Part shown: one piece after another, positions 8,601-18,012 of the stretch | How the letters are laid out: each line of letters begins with the position of its first letter | Position numbering within the stretch: the stretch's first letter is position 1 | From: Rhizobium tropici CIAT 899 | Lineage (GTDB): Bacteria > Pseudomonadota > Alphaproteobacteria > Rhizobiales > Rhizobiaceae | Direction: 5' to 3' | DNA: 64,000 nt | NCBI RefSeq assembly: GCF_000330885.1 | Contig: NC_020059.1 | Span: 1,353,001-1,417,000 of the forward strand | The notes under the pieces: model-generated | The model's database searches: none | What the model was told of the DNA's origin: nothing | The model's input: only the letters and a program-made list of their open reading frames with translations | Position numbers and translations under genes: made by a program

Positions 8601-9065
8601 TCAGGCGCTCCTTACGTTCTTCTTGTTCAGCTTGGCGACGTCGAGGACGACTGGCTGCTGAGCTTCGTGGGGATGGTTGGAGCCGGCGTAGACGCGCAGG
8701 TTCTTCATCTGGCGACGGCCGAGCGGGCCGCGGGGAACCATGCGCTCGACGGCCTTCTCAACGACGCGCTCCGGGAAGCGACCTTCGATGATCTGGCGAG
8801 CCGTACGCTCCTTGATGCCGCCGGCATAACCGGTGTGCCAGTAGTAAACCTTGTCTTCGTACTTCTTGCCGGTGAAGACGACCTTGTCGGCATTGATGAC
8901 GATGACGTTGTCGCCGTCGTCGACGTGCGGCGTGAAGGTAGCCTTATGCTTGCCGCGCAGACGCATTGCGATGATAGAAGCGAGACGGCCAACGACAAGC
9001 CCTTCGGCGTCGATGAGAACCCACTTCTTCTCCACCTCTGCAGGCTTCTGGGAGAAGGTTGCCAT
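8601..9065 (-). CDS. rplM: 50S ribosomal protein L13
   Basis: 154 residues with the L13 signatures '[17 protein letters not shown]', '[12 protein letters not shown]' and '[20 protein letters not shown]'. It is a large-subunit assembly protein and forms the usual rplM-rpsI operon. The ATG at 9063-9065 is preceded on the minus strand by AAAAGAGAG. Confidence 0.98.
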   Translation of the reverse strand: MATFSQKPAEVEKKWVLIDAEGLVVGRLASIIAMRLRGKHKATFTPHVDDGDNVIVINADKVVFTGKKYEDKVYYWHTGYAGGIKERTARQIIEGRFPERVVEKAVERMVPRGPLGRRQMKNLRVYAGSNHPHEAQQPVVLDVAKLNKKNVRSA

Positions 9066-9149
9066 GTTGCATACTCTCTTTTAGGACCCTTGGCCCGAAG
9101 GCGTCTGGGCGTTTCTTGTTGCTTGATTTGGCACGCATGGATGCACGCC

Positions 9150-9176
9150 AAAAAGAAAGCAGCCCGGAAAGGCTGC
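9150..9176 (-). terminator. Hairpin with T tract upstream of rplM: terminator or leader attenuator
   Basis: 6-bp stem (9159-9164 with 9171-9176), 6-base loop, followed on the minus strand by TTTCTTTTT. It lies about 85 bases before the rplM start and 127 bases after the EamA-gene stop. It could end the EamA transcript or act as an attenuator in the rplM leader. The sequence alone does not decide. Confidence 0.55.
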
Positions 9177-9302
9177 GATCCGAGGAGGCTTATAGATCGA
9201 TTAAGAGCCAGGGTCAATATCGCCCGATTGGCGGTCCGTAAAAATTATGAAGTAAAATCAATATGTTGCTTATGTGGTAAAGTGGAACCACATAATTTAT
9301 CG

Positions 9303-10139
9303 TCAGCCCAGCCGCAAAACCAGCACTCCGCCAGCAATAATGGCGCCGGCAATATAGCGCCAGATGCTGGATCGTTCCTTCAAAATGACGACGGATATCA
9401 CCAAAGCGAAGAGGATCGAGGTCTCGCGCAAGGCGGCGACCATGGCGACCGGCGCCTTCGTCATCGCCCACAATGCCAACCCGTAGGAAGCGATCGAGCC
9501 GCCTCCGCCAATAAGCCCGCGCCACCAATTATAGCGGACGTGGGCGACGACGGCATTGAGGCCGCGTTGCGATATAGCCCAGGCGAATAGGAGGATGGGC
9601 GGCAGGAGCGCCATCCATAGAGTATAGGATACCGAATTGCCCGACGCCCGCGCACCGATGCCGTCGACATAGGTGTAGGTCGCGATAACAACGGCATTGG
9701 CAAGGGCCAGGACGATCGCCCGGCGGCTGCCCTTTCGGGCCTCGAAGGCAAGCGTCAATATGCCGGCGCAGATGGTCATGGTTCCGATCAATGCGCCGCC
9801 CGAAAGAGTTTCCCTCAGGATGAAACTGCTTGTCGAGACGATGATGAGGGGTGCTACACCGCGCATCAGCGGATAGACAAGCCCGATATCGCCGGCACGA
9901 TAGGCTGCCGCCACAAGCTGGAAATAGGCAAATTGCAGGATGGCCGAAGCGCCGATGAAAGGCCAGGCGGCGGAGGCCGGCAAAGGCAGAAATGGCAACA
10001 GGGGAAGGGCCGCAGCCGCGCCGCCTGCCGAGACCAGTGCCGCATCGAGCGATTTATCGGTTCCCGCCTTGATGATCGCGTTCCAGGTCGCATGCAGCAG
10101 GGCGCCGAAAAGGACGAGCGCGATAACGTCGAGAGACAC
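9303..10139 (-). CDS. EamA/DMT-family transporter
   Basis: 278 residues if started at the GTG at 10137-10139, which has a GAGG ribosome binding site; a longer open frame to 10286 adds 49 residues without membrane character and is unlikely. About ten hydrophobic helices in two similar halves (first 'ALLHATWNAIIKAG', second with 'GGGGSIASYGLALWAM' and 'PVAMVAALRETSILFALVISVVILKE') identify the drug/metabolite transporter superfamily. It exports or imports small metabolites at the inner membrane; substrate unknown. Confidence 0.88.
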   Translation of the reverse strand: MSLDVIALVLFGALLHATWNAIIKAGTDKSLDAALVSAGGAAAALPLLPFLPLPASAAWPFIGASAILQFAYFQLVAAAYRAGDIGLVYPLMRGVAPLIIVSTSSFILRETLSGGALIGTMTICAGILTLAFEARKGSRRAIVLALANAVVIATYTYVDGIGARASGNSVSYTLWMALLPPILLFAWAISQRGLNAVVAHVRYNWWRGLIGGGGSIASYGLALWAMTKAPVAMVAALRETSILFALVISVVILKERSSIWRYIAGAIIAGGVLVLRLG

Positions 10140-11001
10140 GGGAAACCTCGCGATTTGGCAGGCGCATGGCAGCGCTTGGCATTTTGTGGGAATGCGGCCT
10201 CCATATGATCCGCAATACATCGAAAAGCAACGAAATATCGGCAACTTTGAAGGCTTCTTCCACCCGCGGTGATCGATAGCCGGCACCGAGAGTCGCGTTC
10301 TCGTTGTGTTCTTTATCGTTCGCGTTGATATTATAAATAACTAATTTATTAGAGTATGAAGCGCGAACAAATATCGCATGTCCTGTGAACGCGGGAGTAG
10401 CATTAGACACTTCTTACTTAAAAACGACAGCGCGCGTCGGGCGGTCGCGCCGCTACTTATCGTCAGCAACAAGGGCGTTCGCCATAAAATTGTTGTTTTG
10501 TTGTCAATACAACCAAAAATTTCCCTGGGGGAGAATGGATAATTCTACAGCAGTTGAAAAATATTACAGTTAACAGCTTCCGCCGCCAATCAGAGCCGAT
10601 AAAAATCATCTATATCCAAGTATAGGATCGAGAAGCGGGCAATTTTCTACATATATCATTGCGCGAGTTCGAAAAATATTCTGTGGAGAACTTATGAAGC
10701 AGGGAGATGTTCCATGTTCTCAATTGGTTCTGATGTGAATTCATTATTCATGCGTATTTTCTAAATTACATGTGAATAAATAGAGAACAAAGATTGCATT
10801 TCCTGAGAACGCAACTTTCCGGGCGCACAAAAGTGACTAAAAGCGCTTTGAAGAATGACCTCCGGACAGCCTCACAGAAAATATGAGGGTGCCTATAGTG
10901 CCGAAAGCGCACAATGCTGATTGCAATCATGGATTGTGATCGATGCTCATCGCGACGAACGCATGAATCCGTCCACCACATCCCGTTCGGGCGTACTTCG
11001 A
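10140..11001. other. Long intergenic region, AT-rich
   Basis: About 860 bases without a convincing gene. The part from roughly 10300 to 10800 is visibly richer in A/T than its surroundings. Short open frames on both strands lack family signals and good starts. No tRNA, terminator or clear promoter was recognised. Confidence 0.5.
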
Positions 11002-11328
11002 TCAGCGCCGGAAGATCAAATCGTCGTCATCCAGATCGGTCGTCGGCCGGCATATATAAACCGGGCACGAGGCTCGATCTTTGGTGGGCAGATAGTCCTG
11101 ATAGGCATAAAAGCCCTGGTCGCACGCTCCGCTGTCGGCGACATAGCGATCATAGAGCGTCATCTTCGGCGTTCTCTTGGCAGGATAGCGCATAATGACC
11201 GCGCGCTCCCGGTTGATGACAGCCCTCGCTTCGGCGCAGGTCATGGACATGGAATTGTAGCGCGAGATAGCCAGGGCTGGCGTTGCGACCGACGTAACGA
11301 GCAGGCCCAGCAAGATGATTTTTTTCAT
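11002..11328 (-). CDS. Small secreted protein, unknown function
   Basis: 108 residues. It has a clear signal peptide (MKKIILLGLLVTSVATPALA, cleavage after ALA) and a mature part with four cysteines ('SMTCAEARAVINRERAVIMRY', 'GACDQGFYAY', 'RASCPVYICR') and an acidic C-terminal tail. This pattern recurs in small periplasmic proteins of rhizobia, but I know of no assigned function. Isolated gene, divergent from the CoA-binding protein gene. Confidence 0.7.
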   Translation of the reverse strand: MKKIILLGLLVTSVATPALAISRYNSMSMTCAEARAVINRERAVIMRYPAKRTPKMTLYDRYVADSGACDQGFYAYQDYLPTKDRASCPVYICRPTTDLDDDDLIFRR

Positions 11329-11437
11329 CTGAGTAATCCTCCCTGAAGTTGCTATAATATACTATACGCAGAGACCGCCATTGCGGTTTCCGTATTTATG
11401 GCAAAACGCAAGTGTGATCGGAGCGGGAGGCTTCGTG

Positions 11438-11866
11438 ATGAACCACGACAGTTATGACGATTCCTATATAGCCGATATCCTTTTGTCGGTGAGGACCATC
11501 GCGCTCGTCGGCGCTTCGCCCAATCCCGCGCGCCCGAGCAACGGTGTGATGGCCTATCTTCTGAACAGGGGCTATCGGGTCATCCCCATCAATCCCGGAC
11601 AGGCCGGCAAGGAAATTCTGGGGCAATGGGTCTATGCGCGTCTCGCCGATATCCCCGAGCCCGTGGATATGGTCGATGTTTTTCGGGCGCCCGAATATCT
11701 CCGATCGGTCGTAGAGGAGACGATCATGATCGAGCCGCGGCCGCCGGTCATCTGGGGGCAACTCGGCGTGCGTGACGACGCCGCCGCGGCACGAGCGGAG
11801 GCGGCGGGCGTAAGGGTCGTGATGGATCGTTGCCCGGCCATCGAATATCCGCGCCTGGTCGCCTGA
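11438..11866 (+). CDS. CoA-binding (YccU-like) Rossmann protein
   Basis: 142 residues with one CoA_binding_2 domain: 'IALVGASPNPARPSNGVMAYLLNRGYRVIPINPG' is the nucleotide-binding Rossmann start, and 'RVVMDRCPAIEYPRL' is the conserved family end. Known relatives bind CoA, but the cellular role is unclear. The ATG at 11438 has a GGGAGG site; an upstream start would add 19 poorly supported residues. It precedes metY in the same direction by about 170 bases. Confidence 0.85.
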   Translation: MNHDSYDDSYIADILLSVRTIALVGASPNPARPSNGVMAYLLNRGYRVIPINPGQAGKEILGQWVYARLADIPEPVDMVDVFRAPEYLRSVVEETIMIEPRPPVIWGQLGVRDDAAAARAEAAGVRVVMDRCPAIEYPRLVA

Positions 11867-12034
11867 TCGAGATCACAGGGGATCGACGGCATCCGACCGT
11901 TTATCGCGCGATCTCACCGAAAGATGGCAAGTTTTTTCCGCGAGCCGAAAAGCACCGCAAAGTTCGCGGTTAACTTTCGTATGCCAGGCGTTATGCTTTT
12001 CCCGTTACGAACAAAATCCGGCGGGAGGAAAGAT

Positions 12035-13318
12035 ATGCCAGCAAGCAACCCAGGTTTCGACACGCTTGCAATCCATGCCGGCGCGCAGCCGGATCCGGCG
12101 ACAGGCGCGCGCGCGACGCCGATCTACCAGACGACATCCTTCGTCTTTCAGGACGCGGATCATGCAGCCGCTCTGTTCGGATTGCAGCAGTTCGGCAATA
12201 TCTATACCCGCATCATGAACCCGACCCAGGCCGTGCTGGAGGAGCGGGTGGCTGCCCTCGAAGGTGGCACTGCGGCTCTGGCCGTCGCCTCCGGTCATGC
12301 AGCGCAGCTCCTCATCTTCCATGCAATCATGCAGCCGGGTGACAATTTCGTCGCGGCCAAACGGCTTTATGGAGGCTCGGTCAATCAGTTCGGGCAATCC
12401 TTCAAGAGTTTCGATTGGCGGGTCCGCTGGGCCGATTCCGCGGATCCTGTGACCTTCGAAGCGCAAATCGACAGTCGCACCCGCGCCGTCTTTATCGAAA
12501 GCCTTGCCAATCCCGGCGGCACCTTTGTCGATATCGCCGCCATCGCCGCCATCGCGCACAAGCATGGCCTGCCGCTGATCGTCGACAATACCCTGGCGAG
12601 CCCCTATCTCATCCGACCGCTGGAGCATGGTGCCGATATCGTCGTGCATTCCCTAACGAAGTTCCTCGGCGGCCATGGCAATTCCATGGGCGGCATCATC
12701 GTCGATGGCGGCACTTTCGACTGGTCCGCCTCGGGTAATTATCCAATGCTGTCTTCACCGCGTCCGGAATATAACGGCATCGTGCTGCATGCGACCTTCG
12801 GCAATTTCGCTTTCGCCATTGCGTGCCGCGTGCTGGGCCTGCGCGATCTCGGACCGGCCATCTCGCCGTTCAATGCCTTTCTGATCCTGACGGGCATCGA
12901 AACGCTTCCGCTGCGGATGCAGCGCCATTCCGACAATGCGGCTGCCGTTGCGCGCTGGCTGAAGGGGCAGGAGAAGGTGGCATGGGTCAATTATGCCGGC
13001 CTTGAGGACGATCCCAACCACGCGCTGCAGCAGCGCTACTCGCCGAAGGGCGCAGGCTCCGTCTTCACCTTTGGTCTGAAGGGGGGATATGAAGCCGGCA
13101 AGGGGCTGGTCGAAGGCCTGCAGCTGTTCTCGCATCTTGCCAATATCGGCGACACGCGCTCGCTCGTCATCCATCCTGCTTCGACCACGCACAAGCAGCT
13201 GAGCGACGAACAGAAGGTCGCAGCCGGCGCCGGCCCGGATGTGGTGCGCCTCTCCGTCGGTATCGAGGACGTCAAGGATATCATCGCCGATCTGGAGCAG
13301 GCGCTGGCGAAAGTCTGA
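12035..13318 (+). CDS. metY: O-acetylhomoserine sulfhydrylase-type enzyme
   Basis: 427 residues of the Cys/Met-metabolism PLP family. The length, '[32 protein letters not shown]' N-terminus and PLP lysine in 'HSLTKFLGG' (Lys209) fit O-acetyl-L-homoserine aminocarboxypropyltransferase, which makes homocysteine from O-acetylhomoserine and sulfide. Some close relatives use O-succinylhomoserine (MetZ), which cannot be excluded. A GGGAGGAAAG site precedes the ATG at 12035, so the longer frame from 11924 is not used. No recognisable SAM riboswitch is seen upstream. Confidence 0.9.
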   Translation: MPASNPGFDTLAIHAGAQPDPATGARATPIYQTTSFVFQDADHAAALFGLQQFGNIYTRIMNPTQAVLEERVAALEGGTAALAVASGHAAQLLIFHAIMQPGDNFVAAKRLYGGSVNQFGQSFKSFDWRVRWADSADPVTFEAQIDSRTRAVFIESLANPGGTFVDIAAIAAIAHKHGLPLIVDNTLASPYLIRPLEHGADIVVHSLTKFLGGHGNSMGGIIVDGGTFDWSASGNYPMLSSPRPEYNGIVLHATFGNFAFAIACRVLGLRDLGPAISPFNAFLILTGIETLPLRMQRHSDNAAAVARWLKGQEKVAWVNYAGLEDDPNHALQQRYSPKGAGSVFTFGLKGGYEAGKGLVEGLQLFSHLANIGDTRSLVIHPASTTHKQLSDEQKVAAGAGPDVVRLSVGIEDVKDIIADLEQALAKV

Positions 13319-13463
13319 GGACGGCACCGGCAGGAAGCCGAAAAAGCCGCAGGGGTTCTTTGATCCCGGCGAATTTCATGTTTGTCTCGGTCCGCGCCCA
13401 CCAGCATGGTGGCCACCGCGGACATTTTTTAATGTGGCGAAACGTGACCGACGGGGGATCTGA

Positions 13464-13808
13464 GTGGCAGGCTATGTGCAACTGAATGTCGATGACGTTG
13501 AGCCCGAGCTCGGAGCGCCCGCCGCCGATCGCCTCATTTCGGGAGCCCCGACCTTCCGAACCTGGAGCCTCGATGAGGCTGATGGCGGCCTCTATGCCGG
13601 TATCTGGGAAGCAACCCCAGGCAAATGGAGGATCGTCTATGACGAATGGGAATATTTCCATATCCTCTCCGGCTATTCTATCGTGACGAGTGAGGATGGC
13701 GAGACCTTCCATCTGCGCGCAGGCGACCGCCTTATCTTGAGGCCGGGCTTCAAGGGGACCTGGGAAGTTATTGAAACGACTCGCAAGGATTACGTGATCC
13801 GTCTCTGA
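13464..13808 (+). CDS. Cupin-domain protein
   Basis: 114 residues, starting at a GTG with GGGGGA upstream. The core 'DGGLYAGIWEATPGKWRIVYDEWEYFHILSGYSIVTSEDGETFHLRAGDRLILRPGFKGTWEV' is a single small beta-barrel cupin of the Cupin_3 (DUF861) type. Such proteins include ureidoglycine aminohydrolase relatives, but most are uncharacterised. It lies 145 bases downstream of metY in the same direction; a functional link is not shown. Confidence 0.8.
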   Translation: MAGYVQLNVDDVEPELGAPAADRLISGAPTFRTWSLDEADGGLYAGIWEATPGKWRIVYDEWEYFHILSGYSIVTSEDGETFHLRAGDRLILRPGFKGTWEVIETTRKDYVIRL

Positions 13809-13929
13809 CGATGCTCTTGAATCAGGACATGAAGTTCACGTTCGTGCGCTCTTTGGCGCAGCTCGTTTGACGCCGTTCCGCAATGGCGGCGATGATTGCC
13901 GCAGGTTGTGTCACTACCGCTTCATTAAA

Positions 13930-13947
13930 CTGTCATCAAACTGAAAC
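13930..13947 (+). promoter_or_regulatory. Pho box (PhoB operator) upstream of pstS
   Basis: CTGTCAT-CAAA-CTGAAAC: two 7-base half-sites spaced by 4 bases. The first half-site is exact and the second retains CTG. A weaker upstream half-site (CTTCATT, 13920-13926) is also seen. It lies about 125 bases before the pstS start, as expected for phosphate-starvation activation. Confidence 0.8.
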
Positions 13948-14072
13948 AATGCGTCTTTAGAGCCAAGTCTGTCGCCGGGAGACTTCGGGCGGGGAGGTTC
14001 GTTTACCATGGGCAACCTCACGTCGATCTTCTGCTCGCCATCCTTTCATTCACTTGAGGAAGTGAGTCTACT

Positions 14073-15098
14073 ATGCTTAACCTGAAACTCCGTTCGCTTT
14101 GCCTGACTGCAGGCCTCATCGCGGCTATGTCCGCTTCGGCCTCCGCTGCCGACATCACGGGCGCTGGCTCGAGCTTCATTGCACCGGTTCTGTCCAAGTG
14201 GGCCGAAGGCTACAAGGCTGCGACGAACAACGTCGTCAATTACCAGTCGGTCGGTTCGGGCGCCGGCATCAAGCAGCTCCTCGACAAGACCATCGTATTC
14301 GGCGCTTCGGACAAGCCGATGAGCGACGCCGACCTCGAGAAGAACGGCATTGCCCAGTTCCCGATGATCTCCGGCGGTATCGTCGTTTCCTATAACGTCG
14401 AAGGCGTAAAGCCGGGCGAACTCGTTCTTGACGGCAAGACGCTGGCCGACATCTTCCTCGGCAAGATCGCCAAGTGGGACGATGCAGCCATCAAGGCTCT
14501 CAATCCGGACGTGAAGCTGCCGTCCACGGCGATCTCGGTCGTTTACCGCGCCGACAGCTCGGGCACGACCTTCAACTTCACCGACTACCTGGCGAAGGTT
14601 TCGCCGGAGTGGAAGGAAAAGGTTGGCTCGAACACGGCTGTTGAATGGCCGGTCGGCTTCGGCGCCAAGGGCTCGGAAGGCGTTTCCACCACCGTCAACC
14701 AGACGGCTGGCTCGATCTCCTACGTTGAATATTCCTACGTCGTCGCCAACCACATCGGCTTTGCGAAGATGAAGAATGCTGCCGGCAAGGTTATCGAGCC
14801 GAGCCTGGAAACCTTCAAGGCTGCCGCCTCCAACGCCGATTGGGCCAAGGCCAAGAACTTCAACCTGATCATCACCAATCAGCCGGGCGAAAAGAGCTGG
14901 CCGATTGCAGCTTCCACCTGGGTTCTGCTCTACAAGAAGCCGGCTGATGCTGCTAAGAACGAAGAAGCACTGAAGTTCTTCAAGTGGTCCTATGAGCATG
15001 GCCAGAAGGACGCGACCGCGCTGTCTTATCTTGCGGTTCCGGACAATGTTGTCGAGATCGTCGAGAAGTCTTGGAAGACGGACTTCGGCACGAAGTAA
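14073..15098 (+). CDS. pstS: Phosphate ABC transporter substrate-binding protein
   Basis: 341 residues. A Sec signal peptide ends near residue 25 ('[13 protein letters not shown]'). The mature protein has the PstS phosphate-binding signatures 'GAGSSF', '[13 protein letters not shown]', 'FGASDKPMS' and '[15 protein letters not shown]'. It captures inorganic phosphate in the periplasm and hands it to PstCA. First gene of pstSCAB, preceded by a Pho box. A strong hairpin after it suggests that its message is more abundant than the rest of the operon. Confidence 0.97.
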   Translation: MLNLKLRSLCLTAGLIAAMSASASAADITGAGSSFIAPVLSKWAEGYKAATNNVVNYQSVGSGAGIKQLLDKTIVFGASDKPMSDADLEKNGIAQFPMISGGIVVSYNVEGVKPGELVLDGKTLADIFLGKIAKWDDAAIKALNPDVKLPSTAISVVYRADSSGTTFNFTDYLAKVSPEWKEKVGSNTAVEWPVGFGAKGSEGVSTTVNQTAGSISYVEYSYVVANHIGFAKMKNAAGKVIEPSLETFKAAASNADWAKAKNFNLIITNQPGEKSWPIAASTWVLLYKKPADAAKNEEALKFFKWSYEHGQKDATALSYLAVPDNVVEIVEKSWKTDFGTK

Positions 15099-15121
15099 TT
15101 TGTGCTAGGCGAAAAAGTTGC

Positions 15122-15148
15122 GGCGGACAGGGTATTTCCCTGTCCGCC
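15122..15148 (+). terminator. pstS-pstC intercistronic hairpin
   Basis: 11-bp perfect stem (15122-15132 with 15138-15148), 5-base loop, followed by TTTC. It lies 23 bases past the pstS stop and 27 bases before pstC. The short T run suggests partial termination or 3'-end protection rather than full stop. Confidence 0.75.
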
Positions 15149-15174
15149 TTTCGTGACAGGACAAGGGGAAATCG

Positions 15175-16146
15175 ATGGCTGACGCGACTCAGATGGCTGG
15201 CTTCCAGGCTGTGAATACCTCCGCCGCGACCAGAAAATTCCGGATACAGGATCGGATTTTCTATTTGATGACGCTTGGCTCGGCTATTCTTGTCGTGCTT
15301 CTGCTGCTGGCAATCCTCGTGGTTCTTGTCATCGATGCCTTACCCACATTTCAGACCTTTGGCTTGTCGTTCCTTTGGGGCACCAAGTGGAGCGCGCCGG
15401 CCGATATTTATGGCGCCGTCCCTGCGGTGGTCGGCACACTCGTAAGTTCGTTCATCGCCATGTTGATTGCCATTCCCCTGGGCATCGGCATCGCCATCTT
15501 CCTCACGGAACTTTGCCCCGGCAGCCTGCGCCGTCCGATCAGCACGGCCATCGAGCTTCTGGCGGGCGTTCCCTCCATCATCTATGGCATCGTCGGCCTG
15601 TTCATTCTCGTGCCGCTGATGCAGAACAATGTCCTGCCTTTCCTGATGGCGACTGTCGGCCAGGTGCCGGTGATCGGCCTGCTGTTCCAGCCGCCGGCGC
15701 CGGGCGTCGGCCTGCTGACGGCAAGCCTCGTGCTCGCCGTCATGATCCTGCCGTTCATCACCGCGATCTCCCGCGACGTGTTCAGCACAGTGCCGCCGAT
15801 GCTGCGCGAATCCGCCTACGGCATGGGCATGACCACATGGGAAGTGGCTCGCCACATCCTGATTCCCTATACACGCCGCGGCCTCGTCGGCGGCATCATG
15901 CTCGGCCTCGGCCGCGCGCTCGGCGAAACCATGGCCGTCACCTTCGTTATTGGCTCGGTGAGCCGTCTGCAATCGTCGATCATCTCGCCGTCCACCACCA
16001 TTTCCGCCCAGATCGCGAACAATTTCGGCGATGCCGACGGTCTGCAATTGTCGAGCCTGATTGCGCTCGGCCTGCTCCTGTTCGTCCTTTCCTTCTGCGT
16101 GCTTGCGCTGGCGAGGTGGATGATCGGCCGCGGCGACTCGCACTGA
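15175..16146 (+). CDS. pstC: Phosphate ABC transporter permease PstC
   Basis: 323 residues with six to seven membrane helices. The cytoplasmic coupling loop follows 'FSTVPPMLRESAYGMGMTTWEVARHILIPYTRRGLVGGIMLGLGRALGETMAV', the EAA-type motif typical of PstC. It forms the heterodimeric inner-membrane channel with PstA. The ATG at 15175 is preceded by AAGGGGAAATCG. Ten bases separate it from pstA. Confidence 0.97.
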   Translation: MADATQMAGFQAVNTSAATRKFRIQDRIFYLMTLGSAILVVLLLLAILVVLVIDALPTFQTFGLSFLWGTKWSAPADIYGAVPAVVGTLVSSFIAMLIAIPLGIGIAIFLTELCPGSLRRPISTAIELLAGVPSIIYGIVGLFILVPLMQNNVLPFLMATVGQVPVIGLLFQPPAPGVGLLTASLVLAVMILPFITAISRDVFSTVPPMLRESAYGMGMTTWEVARHILIPYTRRGLVGGIMLGLGRALGETMAVTFVIGSVSRLQSSIISPSTTISAQIANNFGDADGLQLSSLIALGLLLFVLSFCVLALARWMIGRGDSH

Positions 16147-16156
16147 GGAAAAAACC

Positions 16157-17008
16157 ATGGACAATGCAATTCGTCAGAACCTCGTGTCGAGGCGTTATGG
16201 GAAGAACCGGGTGATGATGGTCTTGTGCTTCATCGCGGCCGTCCTCGGCATCTTCTTTCTCAGCGTGATCCTTGCGACCCTGCTTTATCGCGGCATATCG
16301 GCGCTCAGCCTCGACGTGTTCACCATGTCGATCCCGGCCCAGGGCTCGCGCGGCGGTCTGATCAACGCGATCTACGGCACCGTGCTGGTCACGGGTCTCG
16401 CGATCGTGATCGCCGCGCCGATCGGTATTCTTGCCGCCACCTATCTTGTGGAATATGCCAACGGCAGCAAACTTGCCGAGGCTGCCAAGTTCCTCAACGA
16501 CATCTTGCTGTCCGCACCCTCGATCATCATCGGCGTGTTCGTCTACGGCGCGGTGGTCGTGCCCATGCATGGCAACTCCGCTATCGCCGGCATCCTTGCG
16601 CTGGCGCTGATCGCGCTTCCGGTCGTCAACCGCACGACGCAGGACATGCTGTTGCTGGTGCCAAACGCGCTTCGTGAGGCGACCGCAGCGCTCGGCGCGC
16701 CACGCTGGAAATCCATGATGATGGTGGTTTACCGTTCCGCCTGGACCGGCATCCTCACCGGCATCCTGCTGGCCGTCGCCCGCATCAGCGGCGAAACCGC
16801 GCCCTTGCTCTTTACGGCCGGTTACAGCAAATTCATGAATACAGACCTGACTGGTCCGATCGCCACGCTGCCGGTTGCGATCAATACGCTCGCCGCCGAT
16901 GCCGGTGAGGATCTCAAACAACTTGCCTGGGCCGGCGCGCTGATTATCACCGTTGCCATCCTTGCGCTTAACATCCTTGCCCGTGTCTTGAGTGGGCGCC
17001 GCCAGTGA
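16157..17008 (+). CDS. pstA: Phosphate ABC transporter permease PstA
   Basis: 283 residues with about six membrane helices. The EAA motif region is '[57 protein letters not shown]', where 'GETAPL' is characteristic of PstA. It pairs with PstC in the inner membrane. The gene starts 10 bases after pstC and its stop codon overlaps a possible GTG start of pstB. Confidence 0.97.
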   Translation: MDNAIRQNLVSRRYGKNRVMMVLCFIAAVLGIFFLSVILATLLYRGISALSLDVFTMSIPAQGSRGGLINAIYGTVLVTGLAIVIAAPIGILAATYLVEYANGSKLAEAAKFLNDILLSAPSIIIGVFVYGAVVVPMHGNSAIAGILALALIALPVVNRTTQDMLLLVPNALREATAALGAPRWKSMMMVVYRSAWTGILTGILLAVARISGETAPLLFTAGYSKFMNTDLTGPIATLPVAINTLAADAGEDLKQLAWAGALIITVAILALNILARVLSGRRQ

Positions 17009-17037
17009 CGCAGCCGCCGAACGATAGGAATGAGACC

Positions 17038-17871
17038 ATGAACATGAGCGACAGCAATTTCCAGAGCGTCAACGCACAACCGGGGAAGGATGCTGCTTCC
17101 CAGTCGGATCTCGGTCTGGCGAAACTTGAGGTGAAGAACCTCGATTTCACCTATCAGAACGGCCATCGCGTTCTGAAGAGCGTGAATATGAACATCCGCA
17201 AGAATGCGGTCACCGCCTTTATCGGCCCTTCGGGCTGCGGCAAGTCCACGTTGCTGCGCACCTTCAACCGCATGTATGACCTTTATCCGGGTCAGACGGT
17301 TGCGGGCGAGATTCTGCTGGATGGCCGCAATATCCTCACCAAGGACGTCGATCTGAACGATCTGCGCGCCAAGGTCGGCATGGTGTTCCAGAAGCCGACG
17401 CCGTTCCCCATGTCGATCTATGAGAACGTCGCTTTCGGCATCCGCCTCTATGAGAAGGTCTCCAAGTCGGAAATGGACGCCCGCGTCGAAGCGGCGCTGA
17501 CGGAAACGGCGCTGTGGAGCGAAGTCAAGGACAAGCTGCACCAGAGCGGACTTGGCCTTTCCGGTGGGCAGCAGCAGCGCCTCTGCATCGCTCGCGCCAT
17601 CGCCATTCGCCCTGAAGTCCTGCTGCTCGATGAACCGACCTCGGCTCTGGATCCGATCTCGACCGCCAAGGTCGAAGAACTCGTGTCGCAGCTGAAGGGC
17701 GACTTCACCATCGTTATCGTCACGCACAATATGCAGCAGGCGAGCCGTATCTCCGACAGCACTGCCTTCATGTATCTTGGTGAGTTGATCGAATACGGCC
17801 AGACCGAGCAGATCTTCCAGGCGCCGAAGGTCAAGCGCACGGAAGACTACATCACCGGTCGTTACGGCTGA
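17038..17871 (+). CDS. pstB: Phosphate ABC transporter ATPase PstB
   Basis: 277 residues from the ATG at 17038, which has AGGAA upstream; a GTG at 17005 overlapping the pstA stop is an alternative that adds 11 residues. Walker [10 protein letters not shown] (63-71), the ABC signature '[14 protein letters not shown]' and Walker B '[13 protein letters not shown]' are intact. It drives phosphate import through PstCA. The usual phoU and phoB partners do not follow; a terminator does. Confidence 0.96.
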   Translation: MNMSDSNFQSVNAQPGKDAASQSDLGLAKLEVKNLDFTYQNGHRVLKSVNMNIRKNAVTAFIGPSGCGKSTLLRTFNRMYDLYPGQTVAGEILLDGRNILTKDVDLNDLRAKVGMVFQKPTPFPMSIYENVAFGIRLYEKVSKSEMDARVEAALTETALWSEVKDKLHQSGLGLSGGQQQRLCIARAIAIRPEVLLLDEPTSALDPISTAKVEELVSQLKGDFTIVIVTHNMQQASRISDSTAFMYLGELIEYGQTEQIFQAPKVKRTEDYITGRYG

Positions 17872-17900
17872 TACGGCTGGACATTGCTGTCAAATTTGCG

Positions 17901-17927
17901 AAAGCGCGCTATTCAGGCGCGCTTTTT
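17901..17927 (+). terminator. Rho-independent terminator of pstSCAB
   Basis: 9-bp stem AAAGCGCGC with GCGCGCTTT (17901-17909 and 17917-17925), 7-base loop, T tract to 17927. It lies 30 bases past pstB. Confidence 0.88.
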
Positions 17928-18012
17928 GCGTTGGGGAATGGCCGTCGTGTTGGGCGGCTATGCAATTTGGTCAAACCAAAGCCGATAGAATGGGATGCGC
18001 CGAACAAGCCGA

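Noticed and set aside
11873..12034. Possible SAM-II riboswitch before metY
   Set aside because: The region has TCGCGC-like bases, but the expected pairing and conserved pseudoknot core could not be matched.
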